Origin: Clostridium sp. C2-6-12
GTDB taxonomy: Bacteria; Bacillota; Clostridia; Clostridiales; Clostridiaceae
Direction of reading: 5' to 3'
Length of the DNA stretch: 64,000 bases
NCBI RefSeq assembly: GCF_009928485.1
Contig: NZ_JAABNP010000003.1
Coordinates: 224,285 to 288,284, forward strand
Each line of letters opens with the position of its first letter. The stretch's first letter is position 1. Shown here piece after piece: positions 28,004 through 36,265 of the stretch. Made by a program: the position numbers and the translations under genes. The notes beneath the pieces are model-generated. The model ran no database searches, had not been told where the DNA came from, and saw only the letters and a list, made by a program, of their open reading frames with translations.

Positions 28004-29893
28004 CTATTTTATCAGGAGACTATTAGAACACTTGATTCTTTCTACTAAATTCTCAATTTCACTTTTCAAATTTAATGATTCATTATAATTCTTATCCTCC
28101 CAATTCGAAATTACTTCTTTTGCAATTTGAACTTTTCTATCAGTATAATGTTTAGATATCTTTTCCTTTTCTTTTGAACTTAATTCTGAACCATCTTCTA
28201 AAAGATACATCTGAGAATAAAAACAATCAAATGAATCAAATTTAGAAATTTTTTTCTTGTTTAAATTCTCTAACTCTATAACTAGTTTCGTATTCCCCTC
28301 TTCTTCTTTGAAAGAATGTTTTCTAATCTTATCCATAGATAATACCTTTATTAAAAGGTCCTGTGGTATATAATTCTCAATTTCCCTACCTTCTGTTATC
28401 CATAAATAAATGTAATCTTTAAATTTTTGTTCATCTCCAATCTTTTCTATATTTAACGTTTCTAATCTCTCTATAATTGACTGAACACGCTTCTTTAACG
28501 TTTTGCTTTCTTCACATTTATCTGAATCACAAACTATTGCACAATATCTACTTGTACTTAAAATATTTATAAACCTTTCATCATCCATTATGCTATAACT
28601 TGCCAAGTTAGATCCACCATACATCAAAAAGCTATAATGTTTTCCTTCTATTAAAGTTCTATCTGATAAATCACTTATCCATTTATTTAAATAAATTCTA
28701 TCACTAGGACCTTCTACCCAAATAATAAAATTACTTTGTAATAACTGAGATGCTCTAATTCCTAACTCATCAAGTAACTCATATTTTTTTATAATATTAT
28801 TACATTGTTGTATTATTGATGCATTGTTTTCTTTACGAACAATTTTGTGAATGCTCCATGTATTGCTTATTCTATCAATAAGTGCTGAGGAGTGTGTTGA
28901 TATAAAAAATCTATGATTTTTAAAATTGTTTTCAATAATATCAACAAACTGTATTACTGCTTCTGGATGTAAATTGCACTCTGGCTCTTCTATGAATACA
29001 TTTAAAGGAATTTCTCGATTCATATACAAATATGAAAGTAACATAAATAATTGTGATACTCCAGTTCCTAATTGATTTAGATATGATGATATCTTTTTAT
29101 CACCTCGTTGAATATAAAAACGTATATCAGTTGCCGTAGGATCTATCTCAAAATATGGTTCAGAAAGAATATTTCTAAGCCATTTTTGAAGTTCTTCTTT
29201 ATATATTAGCCACTCTGAATCTTTTTCATTTCTCAAATTGATAATATCTTTGATAATGCTACTTCCATCAAAATCACATTCTTTTTGAGGTGATTCTCCT
29301 CTATCAAAATGTCTTATAGGATCAACAAATACTAAGCTTTTTATAAATGCAGTCCAATATTGATACGTATCTAAAATATAATCTAAACTATCTGTTGGGT
29401 TTTCATAAAATCCACGCTTTGGATTAAATACCTGAGGTTTGTCTTCCATTGGCATTAACAAATAATTTTCTTTATCATACTTTACCGATAAACAAGTAAT
29501 CTTATTTTTAGTATCATGCATAGAATATAATTTTAGATTTGATTTATCTTCATGAAATGTAGGTTTATTTTCATCCCATAAAGATTCAACATCTTCTAAT
29601 TCTATATTACATACTATCTTTCCATTTTCCCAAGCCCAAGTATCTTGTTGTGAAAAAACTTCATTTATTTTATTATATAAATCATAATCTGCAAGCACAT
29701 TATAACTTTGCTTTTTATCTTTTAAAACTTTCAATGCTAATTCACGTAAATAATAAAAATATCGAAATAAATTAGATTTACCTGAATTATTAGGTCCTAT
29801 CAATAAATTAATATGCTTCAAATTTGATAATATTATTCCATTTTCTTCTGAAAAGGAACGCCATCCTTTCAAATCTATTTTTTTAATTTTCAT
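28004..29893 (-). CDS. OLD-family ATP-dependent endonuclease-like protein (AAA ATPase + TOPRIM)
   Basis: 629 residues. An ABC/SMC-like ATPase with Walker A GPNNSGKS (33-40) and a signature/Walker B region (LGTGVSQLFML, VFIEEPECNLHP, then FFISTHSSALID) is followed by a TOPRIM domain: WVEGPSDRIYL (near 388) supplies the conserved Glu, and CAIVCDSDK (near 455) the DxD motif, with the family TEGREIENYIP just after. This is the layout of OLD nucleases and Gabija GajA. The ATG at 29893 (AAAGGGTGG 7 nt upstream) overlaps the herA stop by 11 nt, so the two genes are translated as a pair. Role in phage defence is inference. Confidence 0.88.
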   Translation of the reverse strand: MKIKKIDLKGWRSFSEENGIILSNLKHINLLIGPNNSGKSNLFRYFYYLRELALKVLKDKKQSYNVLADYDLYNKINEVFSQQDTWAWENGKIVCNIELEDVESLWDENKPTFHEDKSNLKLYSMHDTKNKITCLSVKYDKENYLLMPMEDKPQVFNPKRGFYENPTDSLDYILDTYQYWTAFIKSLVFVDPIRHFDRGESPQKECDFDGSSIIKDIINLRNEKDSEWLIYKEELQKWLRNILSEPYFEIDPTATDIRFYIQRGDKKISSYLNQLGTGVSQLFMLLSYLYMNREIPLNVFIEEPECNLHPEAVIQFVDIIENNFKNHRFFISTHSSALIDRISNTWSIHKIVRKENNASIIQQCNNIIKKYELLDELGIRASQLLQSNFIIWVEGPSDRIYLNKWISDLSDRTLIEGKHYSFLMYGGSNLASYSIMDDERFINILSTSRYCAIVCDSDKCEESKTLKKRVQSIIERLETLNIEKIGDEQKFKDYIYLWITEGREIENYIPQDLLIKVLSMDKIRKHSFKEEEGNTKLVIELENLNKKKISKFDSFDCFYSQMYLLEDGSELSSKEKEKISKHYTDRKVQIAKEVISNWEDKNYNESLNLKSEIENLVERIKCSNSLLIK

Positions 29894-31538
29894 TAACGCC
29901 ACCCTTTGATATTGAACTTTTTTCACGTATTTGCCAATTTCGAATTATCTTTTGTATATCATAGTCTTTCGGTATTCCTTTCGTCCATGCTTTATGAAAT
30001 CTAACATCATTACTTTTAGGTCTAGGATTTGGTTCCTCAAAATAAACTTTTCCAGGCAATAGCATTGCATCTCCTGTTACTAAAGCTTCTCCGTCACGCA
30101 AACTTGGAAGAACATTCGCTTGATCACCTAACGTGTCTGGCAATAACCTTCTTATCTTATTTTGATCTAAATCACTTGTTAATCTTAGTGTTATAAACGT
30201 ACCACATTGAGATAAAACTGTTGAAGAAACATTTGAAGGACGCTGGCTTACAACAACAAGACTTATACCATACTTACGGCCTTCTTTCGCAATTTTCTCA
30301 ATTCTCTGTAAGCATAGCGAATATTCAGAAGAATTTTCCTCCGGAATATATGTATGTGCTTCTTCCAATATTAATGATATAGGTAAGTTTTCAGGGTCAA
30401 TATCCCAATAACAATAATCAAAGCATAGTCGTGCTAAAACTCCAACACATATAGCTCTTACTTCTGTTGGTAATCCACTTAAATCTAAAACTGATATATA
30501 CTTCTGATTTTCTGGATCAATTCCAAATAAAGATGTAAAATATTCACCTAATGACAGTTGTGATTCCTTATCAGTTTTCAAGAAACTAAACCTTGTATCA
30601 TCATTTATACTTTTTATTTTTAAGATAATTTTATTAAACGTGTCTTTATCAGCTGCTTTAGTTTTAGAATCTTCTTTTTTTTCTTCTATTTTTTTAATCA
30701 ATTTATCTATATCAAAAAATATTGGACTATCTACTGAAATTCTTTCTTTCAATGTAACATCTTCAATTTGTTCGCTTTTTAGTTCCTCTATTAGATCTTT
30801 TATGTACATTTTTTGTGTTCCACCTGCACTTGGATAATAAATATTAATAAATTCTTCCAAATCAAGAAACCAATATGGAAGTGAAAACTTACTCCACTCT
30901 ATACAATTAGCTTTTTCCTCCCATTGCTTTGAAAAAGCATTTTGATATTCATTATGCACATCAAAAAATATAAGCCTTGGATATGGATAATCTCTTAAAA
31001 TTGATTGAGCTATTCTAGCAACTGTGCTGCTCTTTCCACTTCCTGTAGTTCCTAAGATAGCAACATGTCTTCCTAATAGTCTATCCAAATCGAAATATAC
31101 ATCACCAGCTCCTTTCATAGATCTTCTTCCTACATTGAAATATTTTTTCTTATTTTCATCATCCATTTGATCGTCTATTCCCAATAAATAATTTATTTGT
31201 TCACCTTTTAATAAATATGAATCGCAACTAATAGGTGGTAACTGATCTACCCCTCTCGTAAATTTAGACTTTCCATCTAAACTACCTACTACAGATAAAT
31301 TTACAATTTTATTTTCCTTCGTATTTCCATCCCTTTTTTCTACTTCCTCAATTTGTATTCGAGTTACAATACAAATAGTATCTCCATGAAATCCTCCGCA
31401 ATTAACAAAAGCTCCAACTTCAACATGCAAATAATCCTTTCCATTCTCTACTTTCAATTTTTCTGCTCTAAGAACTATCTCACTCCCATCAACACTACGC
31501 ACTGTTCCAAAACAATATTCCTTAATTCTTAAATTCAT
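29883..31538 (-). CDS. HerA/DUF87-family hexameric ATPase
   Basis: 551 residues. The N-terminal beta-barrel (HAS-like) region is followed by a RecA-fold motor: Walker A LGTTGSGKSSTVARI (near residue 162), IFFDVHNEY, Walker B ISLILEEAHTYIP (near 390), and sensor region VSQRPSNVSSTVLSQC. HerA translocases pump DNA; in defence islands they pair with nucleases such as SIR2 or DUF4297 effectors. Here the partner is an OLD-type ATPase/TOPRIM protein encoded immediately downstream with overlap. AAGGGGG lies before the ATG, and a perfect palindrome (possible operator) lies 28 bp upstream. Confidence 0.88.
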   Translation of the reverse strand: MNLRIKEYCFGTVRSVDGSEIVLRAEKLKVENGKDYLHVEVGAFVNCGGFHGDTICIVTRIQIEEVEKRDGNTKENKIVNLSVVGSLDGKSKFTRGVDQLPPISCDSYLLKGEQINYLLGIDDQMDDENKKKYFNVGRRSMKGAGDVYFDLDRLLGRHVAILGTTGSGKSSTVARIAQSILRDYPYPRLIFFDVHNEYQNAFSKQWEEKANCIEWSKFSLPYWFLDLEEFINIYYPSAGGTQKMYIKDLIEELKSEQIEDVTLKERISVDSPIFFDIDKLIKKIEEKKEDSKTKAADKDTFNKIILKIKSINDDTRFSFLKTDKESQLSLGEYFTSLFGIDPENQKYISVLDLSGLPTEVRAICVGVLARLCFDYCYWDIDPENLPISLILEEAHTYIPEENSSEYSLCLQRIEKIAKEGRKYGISLVVVSQRPSNVSSTVLSQCGTFITLRLTSDLDQNKIRRLLPDTLGDQANVLPSLRDGEALVTGDAMLLPGKVYFEEPNPRPKSNDVRFHKAWTKGIPKDYDIQKIIRNWQIREKSSISKGGVNEN

Positions 31539-31565
31539 ACATAAATCCCCCTTGTATAAATTAGG

Positions 31566-31588
31566 TTAGTGTAAAGTGTTTACACTAA
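31566..31588. promoter_or_regulatory. Candidate operator upstream of the HerA-OLD pair
   Basis: TTAGTGTAAA-GTG-TTTACACTAA, a perfect inverted repeat with 10-bp arms, ending 28 bp before the herA start codon. The symmetry and position suit a repressor site. Confidence 0.45.
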
Positions 31589-31918
31589 AACAAATTAAAC
31601 CATATTTTAAATTTCTATCATAATAGCTAGAAATTTAATCTCATTATAGCATATTTTGTAATTAATGAGATGGAAAATAAATGAACTTTATATGGTCATT
31701 TATTTTCCATCCCACTAACTTATACAGTTTGTGTGTTCCATGAAAAAAATTCTGAAAAACTCGTCATATGATAAATATATAATTCATTCCATAAATATAT
31801 ATTAAACTTAGTATAAACTAAGCGATTATATAAGCATTAATGAAAGCTCAATTCTCATATAATAATTATAAAATATACTATTCACAAACCATTTATTAAT
31901 AATTAAATGGAGCATACT

Positions 31919-33520
31919 ATGAAAGCAGCCATCTATTCAAGAAAATCAAAATTTACAACCAAAGGTGAAAGTGTAGAAAATCAAATAGAGCTCTGCAAAT
32001 CCTATGCTAAAAATAATGGATACGATGAATATTATATATATGAAGATGAAGGCTTTTCAGGAGGCAACACAAACAGACCTGAATTCAAATCTATGATGAA
32101 AGATGCTAAAGCAAAAAAGTTTGATGCAATAATCTGTTACAGGCTTGATAGAATCAGTAGAAATGTTTCTGACTTTTCTAGCCTTATTGATGAATTAAAA
32201 GTCCTTGGAATAGATTTCATTTCAATACGTGAACAGTTTGATACTTCTAGTCCTATGGGGACTGCTATGATGTTTATTAGCAGTGTATTTGCTCAATTGG
32301 AACGTGAAACTATAGCTGAGCGCATTAAAGATAATATGTATGAGCTTGCTAAGACTGGGCGTTGGCTTGGTGGTACTCCTCCTTTTGGATTTTGTTCTGA
32401 ACCTGTATATTATTTAGATAATAATTCTAAGCAAAAAAAGCTGATGAAATTATCTCCTATTGATGCTGAAGTCTCTTTAATAAAACTTTTCTTTGAACAA
32501 TATTTAACTCTTGGAAGCCTTGGAAAACTTCAAAAGTATCTAATTCAAAATAATATTAAAACAAAAAGAAATTCTAATTGGGATATAAAAGCTCTGCAGC
32601 TATTACTTAGAAATCCTGTTTATGTTGAGTCTTCTGAGGTTGTAATAAAATATCTTTCTACTAAGGGTGCAACTATCTTTGGTGATCCAAATGGCAATGG
32701 AATACTGAGTTATAATAAGAAAGATTCAAAAGACAAATATAAAGATATTAGTGAATGGATTTTTTCTGTTTCAAAACATGAAGGTGTAATTGATGATAAT
32801 TTATGGCTTAAAGTTCAAAGGCAATTAGATAAAAATAAGGTTCTTGCGCCAAGACTCGTTAGTGGCAGCGAATATGGAATATTTAATTCTGTATTGCAAT
32901 GTGGAAAATGTGGTGGAAGGATGCTTCAAAAGCAAGGTCACTCCTCTAAAAAGACTGGTGAAATTTTTAGATATTATATATGTGCAAATAAATTTAATTC
33001 TAGTGATAGCATTTGTGACTCTAAAAATATAAGGTTTGATATATTAGAAAAATACGTTATGAAAGAACTTTTTGAAACTATTGCTGATAAAGGATCATTA
33101 ATTAAAGCCATTGAAGAATATAAAAACAGCTTAGTATCTGAATCTCTAGATAAAGATAAGGATAAAGCTTATGAAAAGAAAATTTCTCAGAAAGAGCTTC
33201 AAATTAGAAACTTAATTGACAAGCTTTCTTTAAATCCTAATATATATGATTTACTTTCTTCAAAAATTGAAGAATTAAATAACGAACTAAATGAATTAAA
33301 ATTAATAAAGCTTCAATCAGAAAATACTAACGATAATTTAAGACAAGCTATTAATGAAATAAACTTTTTCACCTCATTACTTATTAATTTTGAAAGCATG
33401 TGGAAAAATGCGGACTGTTCTATGAAAAAGCTTTTTATTAATTCCCTAATTTATTATATTTCATATAACTCAGATACTAATGAAATAGTTATTAAACCAT
33501 TTTCCACTAATAAATCATAA
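31919..33520 (+). CDS. Large serine recombinase of element 1
   Basis: 533 residues from the ATG at 31919 (GGAG 6 nt upstream; an in-frame ATG at 31907 lies before that site). The resolvase domain holds catalytic Ser7 (AIYSRKSK), the YRLDRISRN motif and IREQFDTSSPMG. A recombinase DNA-binding domain (RWLGGTPPFGF onward) follows, then a zinc ribbon (CGKCGGRM near 327) and a C-terminal coiled coil (about 420-475). Such enzymes join attP and attB and, with a directionality factor, reverse the reaction. It lies 22 bp from the right junction of its element. It is closely similar to the recombinase of element 2 through the catalytic domain. Confidence 0.95.
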   Translation: MKAAIYSRKSKFTTKGESVENQIELCKSYAKNNGYDEYYIYEDEGFSGGNTNRPEFKSMMKDAKAKKFDAIICYRLDRISRNVSDFSSLIDELKVLGIDFISIREQFDTSSPMGTAMMFISSVFAQLERETIAERIKDNMYELAKTGRWLGGTPPFGFCSEPVYYLDNNSKQKKLMKLSPIDAEVSLIKLFFEQYLTLGSLGKLQKYLIQNNIKTKRNSNWDIKALQLLLRNPVYVESSEVVIKYLSTKGATIFGDPNGNGILSYNKKDSKDKYKDISEWIFSVSKHEGVIDDNLWLKVQRQLDKNKVLAPRLVSGSEYGIFNSVLQCGKCGGRMLQKQGHSSKKTGEIFRYYICANKFNSSDSICDSKNIRFDILEKYVMKELFETIADKGSLIKAIEEYKNSLVSESLDKDKDKAYEKKISQKELQIRNLIDKLSLNPNIYDLLSSKIEELNNELNELKLIKLQSENTNDNLRQAINEINFFTSLLINFESMWKNADCSMKKLFINSLIYYISYNSDTNEIVIKPFSTNKS

Positions 33521-33550
33521 GGCGCTCTTTAATGTAGCGCCCAAATGCTC
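33521..33550. repeat. Right attachment junction of element 1
   Basis: A small hairpin GGCGCT...AGCGCC (33521-33541) directly follows the recombinase stop codon and runs into the core AAATGCTC (33543-33550), which begins host coding sequence. The hairpin arm contains the sequence matching the left inner arm in inverse orientation. Confidence 0.7.
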
Positions 33551-33882
33551 CTGCAGTAGCAGCAAAGTCAATATTGGTAACCATATTAACATCTGTCTTA
33601 GGATCAATTTTATTTTGTTTCATAGCATATTCCAACGCCATTGCTGGCACTCCTCCAGGTCTTCCTCCGATTACATTTTTCCCTTTTATATTTTCCCACT
33701 TAAAATTATCCTCCTTAGTTCGTCCAACTAAAAAAGAACCATCCTTTTGAGTTAGTTGGGCAAAAAGCACTGGATAATCTTCTCTTCCTTGATTGTTAAT
33801 GTAAATTGTCTGCTCTGGACCACAAAAGCCTATGTCTGCAGATTTACTTAGAACAGCCTGCATTGTCTTATCAGCACCTTGT
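33543..33882 (-). CDS. ABC substrate-binding protein, segment 2 of 3 (middle part, interrupted gene)
   Basis: The frame encodes about 112 residues: GADKTMQAVLSKSADIGFCG, then REDYPVLFAQLTQKDGSFLV, VIGGRPGGVPAMALEYAM and DFAATAGAF. These are landmarks of NMT1/SsuA-like binding proteins. It has no own start or stop. It lies between the two elements, with the element 2 core CTTGT at one edge and the element 1 core AAATGCTC at the other. The trailing codons in the annotated frame (GRYIKERLMIY) come from element 1. Confidence 0.9.
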
Positions 33883-33900
33883 GCTACTTGAACTCAAATG
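33878..33900. repeat. Left attachment junction of element 2
   Basis: Core CTTGT, then the element arm GCTACTTGAACTCAAATG (33883-33900), whose reverse complement matches the right arm at 16 of 18 positions. Confidence 0.8.
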
Positions 33901-33955
33901 CAATTAAATAAACTATATTTTTATACCACAATCCTTTTAGCTCGCATTTTTAATA

Positions 33956-34086
33956 AAAGTTCCGTATTGTGCTTCGCACTCTTTTTATATGTGCATATTC
34001 TGAAGAATATATATTCTTCTATGGTAATATTCTTCAGAATAAATATGCACCTTTATAAAGAGTGCCATAGCACAATTAGGAACTTT
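33956..34086. repeat. Long imperfect inverted repeat (arms ~55 bp)
   Basis: The left arm (about 33956-34010) and the right arm (about 34027-34086) share, inverted, AAAGTTCC, TTGTGCT.GCACTCTTT, TGTGCATATT and TCTGAAGAATAT. The element could fold into a long hairpin RNA or be a small MITE-like sequence. It lies between the left end of element 2 and the first DUF421 gene and holds no credible gene. Confidence 0.7.
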
Positions 34087-34241
34087 AAATACTACCATAC
34101 ATAGATTTTGCCTAATTTTTAAAAATTCCACCAAGCAACTTTTTATAATCACCTCTAAATTATTTTAACTAAAAAATAGTATAAATTTTTCTATAAATCA
34201 AATAATAAATTTATATTATTAGTATTAGGAGGCGCAAAAGT

Positions 34242-34970
34242 TTGAATGAAGGATTAGTGGTTTTAGTACGTTCTATTATTTCGTTTTTTTCTCTGCTTAT
34301 TTTTGCAAAAATACTTGGAAAGCAGCAAATAAGTCAGTTAACATTTTTTGATTATACTCTTGGAATTACAATTGGCTCTATTGCTGCAACTCTTACTACG
34401 GATTTATCTAGCAGAGCATGGCCACATTTCGTTGGTCTTTTTGTTTGGGCTTTCCTTGGATATTTAATGGAGTTAATCACTGAAAAATGGCGATATGCAG
34501 CCAAATACATAGAAGGTGAACCTACAATTATTATAATGAATGGAAAGATAATGGAGGATGCCTTAAAAAAAATGAAATATACTGCAGCTGATATCATGGG
34601 ATTATTAAGAATTAAAGATGTCTTTGATTTATCTCAGGTTGATTTTGCAATCATTGAGCCAAATGGTCAATTGTCAGTTTTAAAAAAGCCTGAATATGAA
34701 CCTTTAACTCCAAAAGATATGAGCATTGTAAAAGCACCAAGTGGTATAAGTACTGAGCTAATTTATGATGGCGTTCTTATAGGGCAAAACTTGAAACAGC
34801 TTAACAAAAGCGAAAAGTGGCTTATGGATCAATTGAAAATGCATGAAGTTAAAGATATTTCAGATGTATTTTTAGCAACCTTAACTCCTTCAGGTTCTTT
34901 ATTTATAGACAAATATGATGACCATATGATTAAGATAACTGATATTGGTGATTATAAAGGTCCATACTAA
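34242..34970 (+). CDS. DUF421 (YetF-like) membrane protein
   Basis: 242 residues: two to three N-terminal membrane helices (RSIISFFSLLIFAKILG, then FDYTLGITIGSIAA) and two soluble YetF-type domains (KIMEDALKKMKYTAADIMG; LIYDGVLIGQNLKQLNK). TTG start with GGAGG 8 nt upstream. DUF421 proteins accompany spoVA genes in mobile spore-resistance operons and have been proposed to sit in the spore inner membrane. First gene of the element 2 operon. Confidence 0.9.
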   Translation: MNEGLVVLVRSIISFFSLLIFAKILGKQQISQLTFFDYTLGITIGSIAATLTTDLSSRAWPHFVGLFVWAFLGYLMELITEKWRYAAKYIEGEPTIIIMNGKIMEDALKKMKYTAADIMGLLRIKDVFDLSQVDFAIIEPNGQLSVLKKPEYEPLTPKDMSIVKAPSGISTELIYDGVLIGQNLKQLNKSEKWLMDQLKMHEVKDISDVFLATLTPSGSLFIDKYDDHMIKITDIGDYKGPY

Positions 34971-34983
34971 GGAGGAAAATGTT

Positions 34984-35349
34984 ATGAGAAAATTTATAAT
35001 AATATCTATACCAGTAGTATCATTAGCTTTGTTTGTTTTAATTATGCTTAGTGGGCATTTTCTTAAGAACTCTTTTGGAAAAAATGATAACATTCCCGAA
35101 GCTATTCAATCAACCATTCAAGATATACAATCAGAAAATTGGAAAAGCGCTAAGGAAGATGCAGCCAACTTATCAGATACCTGGAAGGTAATAGTAAAAA
35201 GAATTCAATTCAGCTCAGAAAGAGATGAAATAAATTCTTTTGATTCAAATTTAGCAAGACTTAATGGAGCCATAATGGCTAAAGATAAATCTTCTTCACT
35301 TATGGAATTAAGCGAAGCTTATGAACATTGGGAAGGCTTAGGCAAATAA
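34984..35349 (+). CDS. DUF4363 family protein
   Basis: 121 residues: an N-terminal membrane anchor (FIIISIPVVSLALFVLIML) and an extracytoplasmic helical domain (AIQSTIQDIQSENWKSAKED, later LSEAYEHWEGLGK). Start at 34984 with AGGAGG upstream, 13 nt after the DUF421 stop; an upstream in-frame ATG at 34945 lies inside the previous gene. DUF4363 genes typically follow DUF421 genes in clostridial spore loci. Confidence 0.85.
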   Translation: MRKFIIISIPVVSLALFVLIMLSGHFLKNSFGKNDNIPEAIQSTIQDIQSENWKSAKEDAANLSDTWKVIVKRIQFSSERDEINSFDSNLARLNGAIMAKDKSSSLMELSEAYEHWEGLGK

Positions 35350-35419
35350 ATATTAATATGAAGGAAAGCTACTTATTATTGTTACATATAAATAGCTTTC
35401 TTCTTTATTCTAGAACCAA

Positions 35420-35462
35420 AAAAAGCTTAAAGCCTTTCCTGTAAAAGCTAACAGGCTTTAAG
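35420..35462 (-). terminator. Terminator for the minus-strand DUF1657 gene
   Basis: CTTAAAGCCT (35426-35435) pairs with AGGCTTTAAG (35453-35462). On the minus strand it is followed by GCTTTTTTT. Confidence 0.65.
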
Positions 35463-35535
35463 TTGTAATTGCAGAAAAATTTCATTTTTTGATTCACAAG
35501 TTTATAAGTGCAACTCTCTTGATTCTTAACTTTCA

Positions 35536-35600
35536 AATAATCATTAGATGCTCTTATATCCATAAAATCCAACTGAATATAAGAGCATCTAATGATTATT
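35536..35600. terminator. 24-bp perfect hairpin overlapping the DUF1657 stop codon
   Basis: AATAATCATTAGATGCTCTTATAT (35536-35559) and its exact reverse complement (35577-35600) flank a 17-nt loop. The right arm includes the stop codon of the minus-strand DUF1657 gene. Such a long perfect arm is more than a terminator needs and may be an RNA-stability or regulatory structure. Confidence 0.6.
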
Positions 35601-35799
35601 TATTGTATTGTGGTTCTTCTTGCTTTACAAAATCACATCTTGATTCAAGAGTTTGTGCTACATTATCCATTGTATTTGCTAGTTGGCTAAACATTTGTTT
35701 TGCCTCTTGATTATCTGTGTCTAAAGAAAAAGTCATCATATCTGCTGCTAATCCTTTTGCACTTGCTACCGCTGTTTCAAGTTTTGTTCCTGTTGGCAT
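35596..35799 (-). CDS. DUF1657 protein, divergent from the operon
   Basis: 67 residues, the full length of a DUF1657 protein (GTKLETAVASAKGLAADMMT, then DNQEAKQMFSQLANTMDNVAQ, ending EEPQYNK). GGAGGG precedes the ATG. It is read against all other spoVA-linked genes of element 2 and has its own hairpins at the 3' end. DUF1657 proteins are small, helical and associated with spoVA2mob-like loci; their role is unknown. Confidence 0.88.
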   Translation of the reverse strand: MPTGTKLETAVASAKGLAADMMTFSLDTDNQEAKQMFSQLANTMDNVAQTLESRCDFVKQEEPQYNK

Positions 35800-36046
35800 A
35801 CTAATCCCTCCATTGTTTTTTTATCGACTTTTATATCTTGTTCATAATCAATTTAAATATTCAATTTTTAATTATGAAATATAATCCCTTTATTCATTTA
35901 TATACACTTAAAAACAAAGTATATAATTTCATCCTTAACTTTCAATTCAATTACTCCAATCTATTATTATAAAAAAATGAATTAAAATTACGCCTATTGG
36001 TTAAAGTACATTAGAAGATAATTATATTAATAAAGGAGATTTTTAT

Positions 36047-36253
36047 ATGACTGCAATTTCAAAAGTAAAACAAACACTTGCTACATTAAAGGGGGCTGAG
36101 GTCACTTTAAAAATGTATTCTATGCAAGAAAGATCAAAAGAGGCTGTAATTGCTTATACTGAAGCATCAGAAGAAATCAATCAAATTAAAATAGATTTAG
36201 AAAAACGAATAGGAAATATGGAGTTCCAAGAACCCCAATATAAAGGCAACTAA
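36047..36253 (+). CDS. DUF1657 protein
   Basis: 68 residues (ISKVKQTLATLKGAEVTLKM, then EINQIKIDLEKRI, ending FQEPQYKGN, the same QEPQY tail as the divergent copy). AAAGGAG precedes the ATG. It starts the second transcription block of element 2 (DUF1657-DUF421-SpoVAC-SpoVAD-SpoVAE). Confidence 0.9.
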   Translation: MTAISKVKQTLATLKGAEVTLKMYSMQERSKEAVIAYTEASEEINQIKIDLEKRIGNMEFQEPQYKGN

Positions 36254-36265
36254 GGGAGGTTGACT

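Larger units (their letters stand above)
20684..33550. mobile_element. Serine-recombinase element 1 (~12.86 kb), inserted in the binding-protein gene
   Basis: It is bounded by direct copies of AAATGCTC (20684-20691 and 33543-33550), each inside coding sequence of the same host gene. The recombinase gene (31919-33520) ends 22 bp from the right boundary. Cargo in order: XRE regulator, small ORFs, zinc-ribbon protein, hemerythrin, cell-wall-binding protein, AAA/PD-(D/E)XK protein, IS982 relic, decayed coiled-coil gene, OLD-type ATPase and HerA ATPase. No replication, conjugation or phage structural genes were seen, so it is an integrative cargo element rather than a complete prophage or conjugative element. 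Confidence 0.88.

Noticed and set aside
20684..33550. Element 1 as a complete prophage
   Set aside because: No terminase, portal, capsid, tail or lysis genes are present; only a recombinase and cargo were found.
33898..34104. 68-codon plus-strand open frame in element 2
   Set aside because: It runs through both arms of a long inverted repeat and has no ribosome-binding site or protein-like composition.
34150..34242. Sigma-G promoter before the spoVA operon
   Set aside because: I could not find convincingly spaced -35 and -10 boxes of the sigma-G type; forespore expression therefore rests on gene content only.
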